Of a stretch of 64,000 bases of DNA, positions 46,905-55,361 are shown piece after piece. The position numbers were made by a program, and so were the translations under genes. This stretch comes from Rhodopirellula sp. (GTDB taxonomy: Bacteria; Planctomycetota; Planctomycetia; Pirellulales; Pirellulaceae). Numbering within the stretch: the first letter of the stretch is position 1; each line of letters starts with the position of its first letter. Below the pieces are notes generated by a model. That model did no database searches. It was not told the origin of the DNA and saw only the letters and a program-made list of their open reading frames with translations. The stretch spans positions 67,975 to 131,974 of the forward strand of contig NZHC01000083.1 in NCBI GenBank assembly GCA_002689655.1, given 5' to 3'.

Positions 46905-47702
46905 ATGGCAGCGACAGCCACAGCCGACGACGAGATCCTGCAAGTCTGGACGACGTTCAAGAAGCTTAACAAGGACTCACTCGATTACGAATCGCTACGC
47001 AACCGTCTGGTTGAGCGATATATGCCGCTGGTCCGTTATAATGGAGAGCGAATTTGGCAGCGACTTCCTGATGGCGTTGAGCTGGATGACCTCATCAGCG
47101 CGGGGATCTTCGGACTGATGGATGCCATTGATGCGTTCGATATGGAACGTGGCGTCAAGTTTGAAACTTACTGTGTTCCTCGTATCCGAGGTGCAATGCT
47201 CGATGAGCTTCGCACCATGGACTGGGTTCCACGTCTCGTGCGAAGCAAGGCCAGCAAGCTGGCAGTAGCCAAAAAAACTCTGGAAACAAAACTTGGACGG
47301 GCTCCCACTGTCACAGAAATTTCTGTGCAGATGGAAATGCCAGTCAAGGAGGTCGAGAAAATGCAGTCTGACGCCAACGCCGTTGGCGTCGTTTCACTGA
47401 ATAAAAAGTGGTACGAGACAGACAGCTACAAAGATGTTCGAGAGATCGACATTCTCGAGGATAAAAAGGGAGAAGACCCAACTCGTCGAGTTCAGAAGAA
47501 CGATTTAATGAGGTTGGTCACGAAAGGGCTAAATCGCAATGAGCGATTGATCATTATCCTTTACTACTACGAAGAGTTGACGATGAAGGAGATCGGGGCA
47601 ACCTTGGATCTTTCCGAATCCCGCGTGAGTCAGATGCACACTTCGATCGTCAATCGACTGCAGCAGCAGTTGGGTTATCGACGAATCGAGTTTGGTTCCT
47701 GA
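46905..47702 (+). CDS. fliA: Flagellar sigma factor FliA (sigma-28/WhiG family)
   Basis: 265 residues; GGAGGA lies 5 bases before the ATG. It directs RNA polymerase to late flagellar promoters. Region 2 shows DDLISAGIFGLMDAIDAFDMERGVKFETYCVPRIRGAMLDELRTMDWVPR, the exact pattern of the FliA/WhiG group. Region 3 is present. Region 4 shows LTMKEIGATLDLSESRVSQMHTSIVNRL for the -35 box. The promoter before fliP fits its consensus. A terminator follows. Confidence 0.96.
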   Translation: MAATATADDEILQVWTTFKKLNKDSLDYESLRNRLVERYMPLVRYNGERIWQRLPDGVELDDLISAGIFGLMDAIDAFDMERGVKFETYCVPRIRGAMLDELRTMDWVPRLVRSKASKLAVAKKTLETKLGRAPTVTEISVQMEMPVKEVEKMQSDANAVGVVSLNKKWYETDSYKDVREIDILEDKKGEDPTRRVQKNDLMRLVTKGLNRNERLIIILYYYEELTMKEIGATLDLSESRVSQMHTSIVNRLQQQLGYRRIEFGS

Positions 47703-47734
47703 TCATTCTCGGCACCGTTTAATTTGGTATTTTT

Positions 47735-47767
47735 AGCGTTCTGTCTATGTGGCAGGACGCTTTTTTT
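47735..47767 (+). terminator. Rho-independent terminator of fliA
   Basis: AGCGTTCTGTC (47735-47745) pairs over 11 positions (two G-U) with GGCAGGACGCT (47751-47761), followed by seven T. It closes the flhA-flhF-fliA transcript. Confidence 0.88.
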
Positions 47768-47929
47768 ATATCCCTTCGTTTCAATTCAATGCTTTCACAT
47801 TGCCAGACATGTTTTCAGTAACCATGCTGTGATGTCTTGTGTTGAGTCATGCCGGATGTTGAATGTTCTTCAAGTGGTGCGGTGCAATGTCGACTGTTGT
47901 AGAGCATTCTTTTTCATAGGGAGTATGAA

Positions 47930-49090
47930 GTGAGGATTGCCCACGTTATCACCCGAATGATTATTGGCGGCGCGCAGGAAAATACGCTTCTGAATTGTCT
48001 TGATTTAATTCGTGAATATGAAGATGACGTGCTGTTACTTACTGGACCAGCATTGGGACCTGAGGGTGACCTGCTAAGTCAGGGCAGGGCAGGGGAGTTA
48101 CCGGTGGAAGTGTTGCCCAGCTTGCGCCGTGATATTCATCCCAAGTGGGATTGGTTGGCGACCCGTGAGATTGGCAATGCGTTGAAGGAGTTCAAGCCTG
48201 ACGTCGTGCATACTCACAGTGCCAAGGGTGGGTTGCTAGGACGCCGATCAGCATGGAACTTGAATGTGCCCGCGGTGATTCATACGATTCATGGTGCACC
48301 GTTTCACCCTCATCAGTCATTGTTGGCAAGAGAGTTTTTTAGGAGATGTGAGCGTTGGGCTTCTGCGCGGTGTCACCACCTGATTTCAGTTGCTGATGCG
48401 ATGACGGACTTGATGGTCGATGCGGGCGTTGCTCCCCGCGAAAAATTCACAACGATCTACAGTGGTATGAATGTTGAGCCGTTCACTCGGGCGAAGCAGC
48501 ATCGTGCTACAGTACGTGATAAATACGGATTCGAAGACGAACATGTGGTGATTGGCAAAATCGCCCGCTTGTTTCATCTCAAAGGGCATTATGACCTCAT
48601 CAAGGCTGCAGTCGCAGTTGTGAAAAGTCATCCCAACGTACGGTTTCTGCTCGTCGGGGACGGAATACTCAAGGCGTCGCTCATGCATGAACTGGAGGAA
48701 CTAGGTTTGTCCAAGTACTTTGTCTTCGCGGGACTGGTCCCACCAAGTGAGGTTCCAGAATTGCTTGGTGGGATGGATGCGCTGGTTCATGCTTCTTATC
48801 GCGAAGGGTTGGCCAGAGCGTTACCGCAAGCGTTGATTGCTGGTTTGCCTGTTATCAGCTATGACGTTGATGGTGCGCGAGAAGTAACGATCACCGGAGA
48901 GACGGGGATTCTTGTTCCAGCTCAGGATGTTCAGTCGCTCTCACAAGCTCTTGAGAAATTGGCCTCGGACGGCGATCTACGCCAAAAATTGGGAGCAGAG
49001 GGTCAGCGGAGATTCACTGAACAATTCGATCATCGAACGATGACTGCCAGAGTGCGAGATGTGTATTTGGAGCAGATTGCGAAGAATTGA
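47930..49090 (+). CDS. Glycosyltransferase family 4 (group 1)
   Basis: GTG start at 47930 with AGGGAG about 6 bases upstream; 386 residues. The GT-B fold begins MRIAHVITRMIIGGAQENTL, contains VVHTHSAKGGLLGRRSAW and IHTIHGAPFHPHQS, and has the donor-binding part REGLARALPQALIAGLPVISYDVDGAREVT with the E-x7-E pattern. It should transfer a sugar from a nucleotide donor to a lipid or polysaccharide. The acceptor is unknown and no other sugar genes are adjacent. Confidence 0.93.
   Translation: MRIAHVITRMIIGGAQENTLLNCLDLIREYEDDVLLLTGPALGPEGDLLSQGRAGELPVEVLPSLRRDIHPKWDWLATREIGNALKEFKPDVVHTHSAKGGLLGRRSAWNLNVPAVIHTIHGAPFHPHQSLLAREFFRRCERWASARCHHLISVADAMTDLMVDAGVAPREKFTTIYSGMNVEPFTRAKQHRATVRDKYGFEDEHVVIGKIARLFHLKGHYDLIKAAVAVVKSHPNVRFLLVGDGILKASLMHELEELGLSKYFVFAGLVPPSEVPELLGGMDALVHASYREGLARALPQALIAGLPVISYDVDGAREVTITGETGILVPAQDVQSLSQALEKLASDGDLRQKLGAEGQRRFTEQFDHRTMTARVRDVYLEQIAKN
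48084..48096 (+). repeat. Polar 13-mer GCAGGGCAGGGGA, copy 2
   Basis: Plus-strand copy inside the glycosyltransferase gene, in a run with one more GGGCAGGG unit (48082-48089) in front. Confidence 0.7.
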
Positions 49091-49359
49091 AGCGGTTCAA
49101 ATCTGCAGCATTACTCCAATTTGCAGTGTTTCACCACCTTGTTGAGTTGATTTGACGGAACGTGCGTCGATCAGGGCAAGTAGTGTAGGGCAGGGGGGGC
49201 AGCAAAATCTGACTTGCAATTCGGGATTGTTGGATTGGGGTGGCCTTTCGGGTTTCCAATTTTCTCAAGTATCATAGAGGCACGCGGGGCAAGTTGGGCC
49301 AGTTCTTGTTGTCTGGCCCGGCTTTCCCCGTTTCGATCCCCCGGCATCCGAAAGACAAC

Positions 49360-50298
49360 ATGACCAAGAGCCGCGATTTTATTGGCCCCTACCGACTTGC
49401 TCGCCTGATTCGAGTAGGAAGCACGGCCGAGGTTTGGGAGGCGATTGAAGAGCATGAGCAGGGACGTGTTGCCCTGAAAATGCTCAAGCAGTCGCTGGCG
49501 ACAAACAAAGGTGAGATTGCGCTGCTCAAACACGAGTACAACGTTGCCAAAGATCTCAAGAGCCCTCGTGTAATCAATGTGATGGAATACCGTGAGGATT
49601 CAGGACGTCCCTGTTTGGTAATGGAGTTGTTCAGCGAAATGAACATGAAACAGGCACTGCGTCGTGGTCCCGAGTCACTAGCGTTCATGCTTGACAAGAT
49701 TGTTGAGCAGGCCGCCGAGGGGTTGTACTACATGCACACAAAGAATTGGATTCACCTCGACGTGAAGCCAGATAATTTCCTTGTTGGTCGCGATGGTACA
49801 GTCAAGCTAATTGACTTCACGATTGCTGAAAAGAAAAAAAGTGGGTTTGGCCAACTATTCAAGAGCAAGGTGGCCAAAGGAACTCGTAGCTACATGGCTC
49901 CGGAGCAGATTCGCAAGAAAAAGTGCGATGAACGCACTGATGTATATGCCTTCGGGTGTGTTCTGTATGAGCTGTGTACAGGTAAGCCACCGTATACTGG
50001 TGATACTCCGAATGACTTGCTGGTGAAGCATCTCAATGCCTCAATTCCGAGCCCGATTGTTCACAATGACAATGTGACTCGTGAGTTCGCTGATTTAGTG
50101 AAAAGTATGATGGCGAAGAAGCCAGATGGAAGACCCGCCTCGATGTGGGAGTTCCTCAAGGTTTTCCGGGGTACGCAGGTCTTCAGAAAGCGACCACGAA
50201 AACCTGAAGTCACCGTATTCGATTCGATGCCGGGCCTCAAAGGTGCTGACGACATGCTTCGGAAAGGTAAACCAGATCCAGGGCTCGATGTAGAGTGA
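49360..50298 (+). CDS. Atypical Ser/Thr protein kinase
   Basis: ATG at 49360 begins MTKSRDFIGPYRLARLIRVG (312 aa); the frame is open 40 codons further up but without kinase sequence. It is soluble, with a kinase core only. The nucleotide loop reads RVGSTAEVWEA with one Gly (Gly20). Lys40 (VALKML) and Asp134 are present, but the catalytic loop is H132-L-D-V-K (HRD Arg replaced by Leu), and the metal motif is D152-F-T rather than DFG. The activation segment has GTRSYMAPEQI. All catalytic carboxylates remain, so it may be active and not need activation-loop phosphorylation. It is upstream of accA. Confidence 0.88.
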   Translation: MTKSRDFIGPYRLARLIRVGSTAEVWEAIEEHEQGRVALKMLKQSLATNKGEIALLKHEYNVAKDLKSPRVINVMEYREDSGRPCLVMELFSEMNMKQALRRGPESLAFMLDKIVEQAAEGLYYMHTKNWIHLDVKPDNFLVGRDGTVKLIDFTIAEKKKSGFGQLFKSKVAKGTRSYMAPEQIRKKKCDERTDVYAFGCVLYELCTGKPPYTGDTPNDLLVKHLNASIPSPIVHNDNVTREFADLVKSMMAKKPDGRPASMWEFLKVFRGTQVFRKRPRKPEVTVFDSMPGLKGADDMLRKGKPDPGLDVE

Positions 50299-50375
50299 TC
50301 GCAAGTGAGTTCACGGTATGATAGCGGTGATTGGATTTGAAAGAATAGACAACAGCCTGAAAGTGATGAGTTGAT

Positions 50376-51350
50376 ATGAGTGCCGGTCCAGGATTGGAAT
50401 TTGAAAACGATATTGCAGATCTCGAGAATCGGATTGCTGTGCTCGAACGGGAAACCGATCGCAGTGGAGATATCGAAAATGAAATTCGAACTCTCAGGTT
50501 GGAATTGGTTAAGCAGTTGAGAGAAACTTATAGCTCGCTTGATGCTTGGCAGACCGTGCAGGTCGCACGCCATAAGAATCGACCTTATACCCGAGATTAT
50601 CTGAATCTTGCCTTCGATGATTTTGTCGAACTGCATGGTGATAAACACTTTGGCGACGATCGTGCGATGTTGGCCGGTTTTGCCAAACTTGATCGTTTTA
50701 AAGTACTGGTGCTGGGGCATCAGAAGGGCCGGACCTACAAAGAGCGGGCAGCATGCCATTTTGGTTGCGCGCATCCAGAAGGCTACCGAAAGGCAATGAG
50801 CAAGATGCGTCTTGCAGAAAAGTATCAGTTGCCCCTCATCTGCTTCATCGATACGCCCGGTGCGTATCCAGGTATCGGTGCTGAAGAACGTGGACAAGCA
50901 CAGGTGATTGCCGAAAGCATGTTCAAGATGAGCCGTTTGAAAACTCCCGTGATCTGTATCGTGATTGGTGAAGGAGGCTCAGGAGGAGCCTTGGGAATTG
51001 GTGTTGGTGACCGGGTCGCCGTGCTACAGCATGCGTATTACAGCGTCATCAGTCCCGAGGGTTGTGCTGGCATCCTTTGGAAAAGCCACGAACATGCTCC
51101 CAAAGCTGCCGCCGCATTACGATTCACCAGCGATGATCTATCGCGTCTTGGAGTGGTTGATGATGTGCTTCAAGAACCTTTGGGCGGTGCGCATCGCGAT
51201 CACCACCAAATGGCCTCACGCTTGAAGTCATATCTTTCCCGAACGCTTGGGGAATTGGAGACCAAAAGCGCAGATGAGTTGGTCGATGAGCGTTATGAGA
51301 AGTTTCGACGTATTGGTGTGTTTCTTGAAGAAACACAGGCGGGTGCCTGA
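50376..51350 (+). CDS. accA: Acetyl-CoA carboxylase carboxyltransferase subunit alpha
   Basis: Half of the carboxyltransferase that makes malonyl-CoA for fatty acid synthesis; the partner accD is not in the window. 324 residues, standard length. Seen: LEFENDIADLENRIAVLE at the N-terminus, DFVELHGDKHFGDDRAMLAGF, GHQKGRTYKERAACHFG, LPLICFIDTPGAYPGIGAEERGQA, IVIGEGGSGGALGIGVGDRV and SPEGCAGILWK. This is the last gene before the long gap that carries the dif-like site. Confidence 0.96.
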   Translation: MSAGPGLEFENDIADLENRIAVLERETDRSGDIENEIRTLRLELVKQLRETYSSLDAWQTVQVARHKNRPYTRDYLNLAFDDFVELHGDKHFGDDRAMLAGFAKLDRFKVLVLGHQKGRTYKERAACHFGCAHPEGYRKAMSKMRLAEKYQLPLICFIDTPGAYPGIGAEERGQAQVIAESMFKMSRLKTPVICIVIGEGGSGGALGIGVGDRVAVLQHAYYSVISPEGCAGILWKSHEHAPKAAAALRFTSDDLSRLGVVDDVLQEPLGGAHRDHHQMASRLKSYLSRTLGELETKSADELVDERYEKFRRIGVFLEETQAGA

Positions 51351-52094
51351 ATTAGCTACAAGGGTTGGCATTCTCTGAATCACGTTTTTCACCAGCGAGA
51401 ATCGGTTCAGTCCTTGAATCAGTAAGGCTGCTGTGCATGTAGCATTGATTTGTTGTGCAATAACACTTTGGCTATCGGCCTATGGCTGCCTGGCGATCGC
51501 CTTTTGTAACTCGGCTGGATCGCTTGTTTGCGCTTCACAACTTGGAGTCGCTTTTCCTCGTTGCCGTGTTGTCTTTTTGTCCAAGCTGTGCGGTTTAATA
51601 TTGACTGCTGAAAGATTTAGCGAATTGCTGGGAGCTTCCGCCTGAACGGTGCCAACGAAGTGACATCTTCGAAAGTGGTGCAGGCATTGAACGCTGTTGT
51701 TAGGGGTTTTTTACCGTATATCCAACGTCCGATAATGACCCTTATGTTGTATTTTGGGTGTCGAAAGTCCCGTGTTGCAGCAGTTCTGGATGTTGCAGTG
51801 TCTACTGGTGCCCTGATGCTAGTTGGTGATTGGGCCCCAGAAAAACCATGCTGTACTCAGGCGATGCCGATGCCGACTCTGTGGTATTGGATCGTGTGAT
51901 CTGCTGTGTGGAGAGCATGTTGCCGAGGTCGGTGTTCAGGCTTCTGTTGCCGTCGTCTGTAAGTTCAGCCTTAGGAGGTATTTCCTTCAGGTTGCTTGGT
52001 TTGCTGGACGGCCAAGGCATGCTGTGGGACGCTGTTTTATCCGTTGTGTCAGCGGGTTGGAATGAGTTTCCCTGAGAGGCGATGCCTGGTGAAT
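51351..52094. other. Long intergenic gap containing the dif-like site
   Basis: 744 bases between accA and the end of cvpA. Several frames of 60-81 codons overlap in different phases and have unlikely composition, so I call no gene. I see no tRNA or T-run terminator. The one structured element is the dif-like site at 51725-51752. Confidence 0.5.
51725..51752 (+). other. dif: Candidate dif site (XerC/XerD recombination, chromosome dimer resolution)
   Basis: 28 bases arranged as 11-6-11. The left arm ACGTCCGATAA matches the B. subtilis dif left arm at 8 of 11 positions and ends in ATAA like the E. coli arm. The centre is TGACCC. The right arm TTATGTTGTAT matches the E. coli XerD arm TTATGTTAAAT at 9 of 11. 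The inner ATAA/TTAT dyad is as expected. It is intergenic and lies between oppositely oriented KOPS-like octamers. The planctomycete dif consensus is not known to me, so this remains a candidate. Confidence 0.5.
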
Positions 52095-52673
52095 TTAGAT
52101 TTTTAGGTCTCTAGCACCTTGAGCCATCCATTCTGTGGCTCTGGTGGAGTCGCCGTCGGTTTCATCGAATTTCTTGTTGAAACGATCCAGATATGGTTGA
52201 ACCACTTCGTGCAGTTCTTCCGGTATTACCGAATCGCTGCGGTCGAGCAAGTTCGCGATGTAGTTTCCGCTTTGGCTTTGGACGACAGCCTCGCGGACTC
52301 GTTCACCCGATAAAGTCACGGCGAATAAGGTAATCAAAGTACAATACAAAGCACCTTTCGCCAGACCGAATAGAGCACCTATCTGACGGTCAAATTCTTT
52401 TAATTTCATTCGGTCGATACTGCCTCGCACCATCCGGAATGCTACCCAGATAAGCAAGGAAGTGCCGATGTATAAAATCAGCATCGCGAGGAAGCGATCC
52501 CAGGGTGGATCTGCTTGTATGGACTCGCTGATGGGCTCACGGTATTTGTAGGCAACGATATAGCTAATCACTATTGAAGCGATGGATGCGAGTTGCCACG
52601 CAAAACCCTTGATAGCGCCGAGTAAGGTCGCTCCGACAATGACGACGAGCATGATGATGTCATAGGTCTCCAT
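52095..52673 (-). CDS. CvpA family membrane protein
   Basis: The frame opens at 52730, but METYDIIMLVVIVGATLLGA at the ATG at 52673 is the expected N-terminus (192 aa; ATG 52682 is also possible). Four membrane helices are followed by a charged tail (about 140-192). The family, named after colicin V production, includes KGFAWQLASIASIVISYIVA and FDRQIGALFGLAKGALYCTLITL, both seen here. The molecular role is unclear; CvpA affects envelope stress tolerance in proteobacteria. Confidence 0.85.
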   Translation of the reverse strand: METYDIIMLVVIVGATLLGAIKGFAWQLASIASIVISYIVAYKYREPISESIQADPPWDRFLAMLILYIGTSLLIWVAFRMVRGSIDRMKLKEFDRQIGALFGLAKGALYCTLITLFAVTLSGERVREAVVQSQSGNYIANLLDRSDSVIPEELHEVVQPYLDRFNKKFDETDGDSTRATEWMAQGARDLKI

Positions 52674-52845
52674 TAATCGCATCCGTGCAAGAAAGGAGCA
52701 GGAATTTGGGGAAGGGTGTTTTAAATGCAAGCAATAGCGTCATACCCAACGACAGTCGGACTATAGCGATAGTGGGGCATCAGTCGTAGATCAATCGCGC
52801 GACTTTGGTGCTAATTCGGCTTGGCGTGAAGCGAGCACTTTTAAT

Positions 52846-53649
52846 ATGACTGAAGGGAGTTGCCTTTGCATTCTGTGCATAACTCTTGTTTCGATTTTCC
52901 TTGGTACCGCTTCTCTCAAACTTGCCTTGGCTGATTTCAAATCCCATATTACCGGAAGCACTCTCGTCGGTATCGGTTACGGATACTGGGGTATCGCTAC
53001 GCAGTCGATGTCCATCGAGAATGGCATGCTTGCGGCTGGTTTGTGTGCTGTGAGTGGGATGCTACCTGATTTGGACAGTGATTCTGGAGTGCCGTTACGA
53101 GAGACAAGTATGTTTGTCGCGGCGATTGTGCCGATCTTGATGATCGAACGTTTCAAGGACCTTGGCTTTTCGCATGAAGCGATGGCGTTGGCAGCAATGC
53201 TGCTTTACTTGGGAATCAGGTTTGTAGCCATCGATTTCTTTAAGCGTTACACGGTACACCGTGGAATGTGGCATAGCATTCCAGCGGCGGCATCTGCTGG
53301 TCTGTTGGCGTATTTACTGATGCCATCCCAGAGTGAGGCTGTGCGTATTTACAAGAGTCTCGCCGTGGTGCTGGGCTTTACTGTGCATTTGAGTATGGAT
53401 GAGATCTGGAGCATTGACATGAGTCATGGTTTCAGATTGAAGAAGTCTTTTGGCACGGCCTTGAAATTTTTTAGCAAGAGTAAGCTTGGCAATGTCTCCG
53501 TCTACGGCAAGCTGTTCATTTTATTGTGGCTTGCTTGGGGTGATCGTGGAGTGGTGGATCGCATTCGTCATCGCGCGCGTCAGGAGCAGACCTACATTGC
53601 TCAACCAAGACAAGGCATTGATTTTGAGAAGTGGATGCCTTGGCGTTAA
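52846..53649 (+). CDS. YdjM-like (DUF457) membrane-bound metal-dependent hydrolase
   Basis: A membrane protein of the YdjM/LexA-binding inner-membrane family, described as putative metal-dependent hydrolases. Metal-ligand candidates are His in FKSHITGSTLVGIGYG, Asp in GMLPDLDSDSG, His in VHRGMWHSIPAA and the His/Asp pair in HLSMDEIWSID. From ATG 52846 it has 267 residues. TTG at 52927 would start MADFKSHITGS, the usual N-terminus of the family, and is the likely true start, with the upstream part then non-coding. Confidence 0.82.
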   Translation: MTEGSCLCILCITLVSIFLGTASLKLALADFKSHITGSTLVGIGYGYWGIATQSMSIENGMLAAGLCAVSGMLPDLDSDSGVPLRETSMFVAAIVPILMIERFKDLGFSHEAMALAAMLLYLGIRFVAIDFFKRYTVHRGMWHSIPAAASAGLLAYLLMPSQSEAVRIYKSLAVVLGFTVHLSMDEIWSIDMSHGFRLKKSFGTALKFFSKSKLGNVSVYGKLFILLWLAWGDRGVVDRIRHRARQEQTYIAQPRQGIDFEKWMPWR

Positions 53650-53699
53650 GCTCTTTGCGGTCATCCCCGGGGATTGGTTGTATGCGTTTGCTATGCAGT

Positions 53700-54143
53700 T
53701 CATGGTTCTCGATCGATGACAATTGTCACAGGTCCATCGTTGGTCAGATTAACCTTCATATCTGCACCAAAACTGCCCTGCTCTACCCTGATCCCTTTCG
53801 ATCGGAGCGCATCGGCATAGTACTCATAAAGTTGTTCGGCTAATTCAGGAGCTGCTGCGTGTGTGAATGCAGGGCGTCGTCCTTTCTGGCAGTTGGCCAA
53901 TAATGTGAACTGGCTAACGACGAGTGCTGATCCACCTGTTTCAAGGAGAGAATGGTTCATCTTTCCATTCGAGTCTTCGAAAATCCTCAGTTCAGCCGTC
54001 TTGTTTGCCAGCCAATCAGCCTCGGTAGTCGTATCTCCTTGCGCAATCCCTGCCAGAATCAGAAGCCCGCGGCTGATCTGACCCAATGTGTGTTGGTCGA
54101 CGGTGACACTGGCGGAGGTGACTCGTTGTAATACAACTCGCAT
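53700..54143 (-). CDS. dtd: D-aminoacyl-tRNA deacylase
   Basis: It removes D-amino acids (and glycine) wrongly loaded on tRNA. 147 residues, standard length. Motifs: MRVVLQRVTSASVTVD at the N-terminus, the catalytic-pocket SQFTLLANCQKGRRP and the cross-subunit GP motif in LTNDGPVTIVID. It converges with the YdjM-like gene. Confidence 0.96.
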   Translation of the reverse strand: MRVVLQRVTSASVTVDQHTLGQISRGLLILAGIAQGDTTTEADWLANKTAELRIFEDSNGKMNHSLLETGGSALVVSQFTLLANCQKGRRPAFTHAAAPELAEQLYEYYADALRSKGIRVEQGSFGADMKVNLTNDGPVTIVIDREP

Positions 54144-54333
54144 TTTACAAATCGGCGTTTGGAAAGACGGGAAAATTGAGCGGCGTGTCTGCGTTGATGA
54201 GTTTTGGCAAGTGCAGTTTCACTTGTTAAACTGAATCTGGCGAGGTGTCTTGCTGTATGGGTTTTCCAACTCAGGTTGGGGAATCCGGCAGCAATACCCG
54301 TCAATTCCAATTGATTCTGCTTCGGTACTGACC

Positions 54334-55230
54334 ATGTCCTTTCTATTCACTTGTCCACATTGCCACACTTCGACGCAGGTGGATGATTGTTACAGCGGTC
54401 ACGAGGGTGCATGTGTGACCTGTGGCAAGGCGATTCAGATACCAGATTTTGAATCTGGGGGGGAAGAGAAGGCTGAACCGAGCCGAAAGTACTCTTTGTC
54501 GATGTTTCTTAGTATCGGATTTTTCTTGTTGATTTTGATTTGCCTCGGGTTCCTACTGATTCGAACTGGGGGCGATACGATACAGCGCATGGCAACCAAT
54601 CGTGTCCGTTCCGAGTCAGCGTCGAACCTACGGAAAATTGCCGCTGCTCTTAATGCTTATGCACGTGATCATGGGACTTATCCGCCACCAGTGCTGAAGG
54701 TGGGGGCCAATACCCATTCTTGGCGAGTTTTGATTTTGCCCTATCTGAATGAAAATACCTTGTATGACCAATACGATTTTGAGAAATCCTGGGACTCGGA
54801 GGCGAATATGATAGTCGCTGGCAGTATTCCAGCAGTGTTTCGAAATTCGAAGCAGGATCAGGGAGCGTGGGGAGCGTTGAGTTTTCAGTCAGACTATTGT
54901 TTAATCACGGGAGCGGGCACATTATTTCCGAGTAGAGGACCATTATCGCCAGACCAAATACGCGATGATGCGGGGCAGACATTACTGTTGGTCGAGGCCC
55001 GTGTCCTTGGTCAAGGACTGAGTTATTGGACCGGTCCAAGTGAGATAAAGATGAACACTCTGCAGTCAAGCGGCTACGATGAACTCGGCGGTGTTCTTGA
55101 AGAAGGATTCGCTTTTGCAACCGTCGACGAAAAGGCGCGGTTCATGGCCGATTCTACTGATCCGCTGGTGATCAGGGCGGTGATTAGCGCAAATGGTGGT
55201 GAGCGTTTGCCCAGTGATGTTTTTGACTGA
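54334..55230 (+). CDS. DUF1559-like protein with N-terminal zinc ribbon and membrane anchor
   Basis: ATG at 54334 (298 aa) begins MSFLFTCPHCHTSTQVDDCY; two CxxC pairs (CPHC, CVTC) make a zinc ribbon. A membrane helix (MFLSIGFFLLILICLGFLLI) follows, then a domain like the planctomycete DUF1559 pseudopilin family: SASNLRKIAAALNAYARDHGTYPP, WRVLILPYLNENTLYDQYDF and ETLP-like GQTLLLVEARV. Canonical DUF1559 proteins start with a type IV pilin leader and carry the C-terminal H-x9-DG motif; here the zinc ribbon replaces the leader. The function is unknown. Confidence 0.82.
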   Translation: MSFLFTCPHCHTSTQVDDCYSGHEGACVTCGKAIQIPDFESGGEEKAEPSRKYSLSMFLSIGFFLLILICLGFLLIRTGGDTIQRMATNRVRSESASNLRKIAAALNAYARDHGTYPPPVLKVGANTHSWRVLILPYLNENTLYDQYDFEKSWDSEANMIVAGSIPAVFRNSKQDQGAWGALSFQSDYCLITGAGTLFPSRGPLSPDQIRDDAGQTLLLVEARVLGQGLSYWTGPSEIKMNTLQSSGYDELGGVLEEGFAFATVDEKARFMADSTDPLVIRAVISANGGERLPSDVFD

Positions 55231-55361
55231 GGCTAAGTTGTCACTAGCCGGGATTTGGCAGCCGTTGAGGCCACCATGCCTAGGCGGCATCTTCTGCTTG
55301 ATCAGCTTCCCAAAGTTGATGCGTTAAAGTTGATGCGCGCGGGCGATACTGCGGGGTGTAT

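Noticed and set aside
51433..52075. Several 60-81 codon frames in the accA-cvpA gap
   Set aside because: They overlap in different phases, are Cys-rich, and none has a start site signal.
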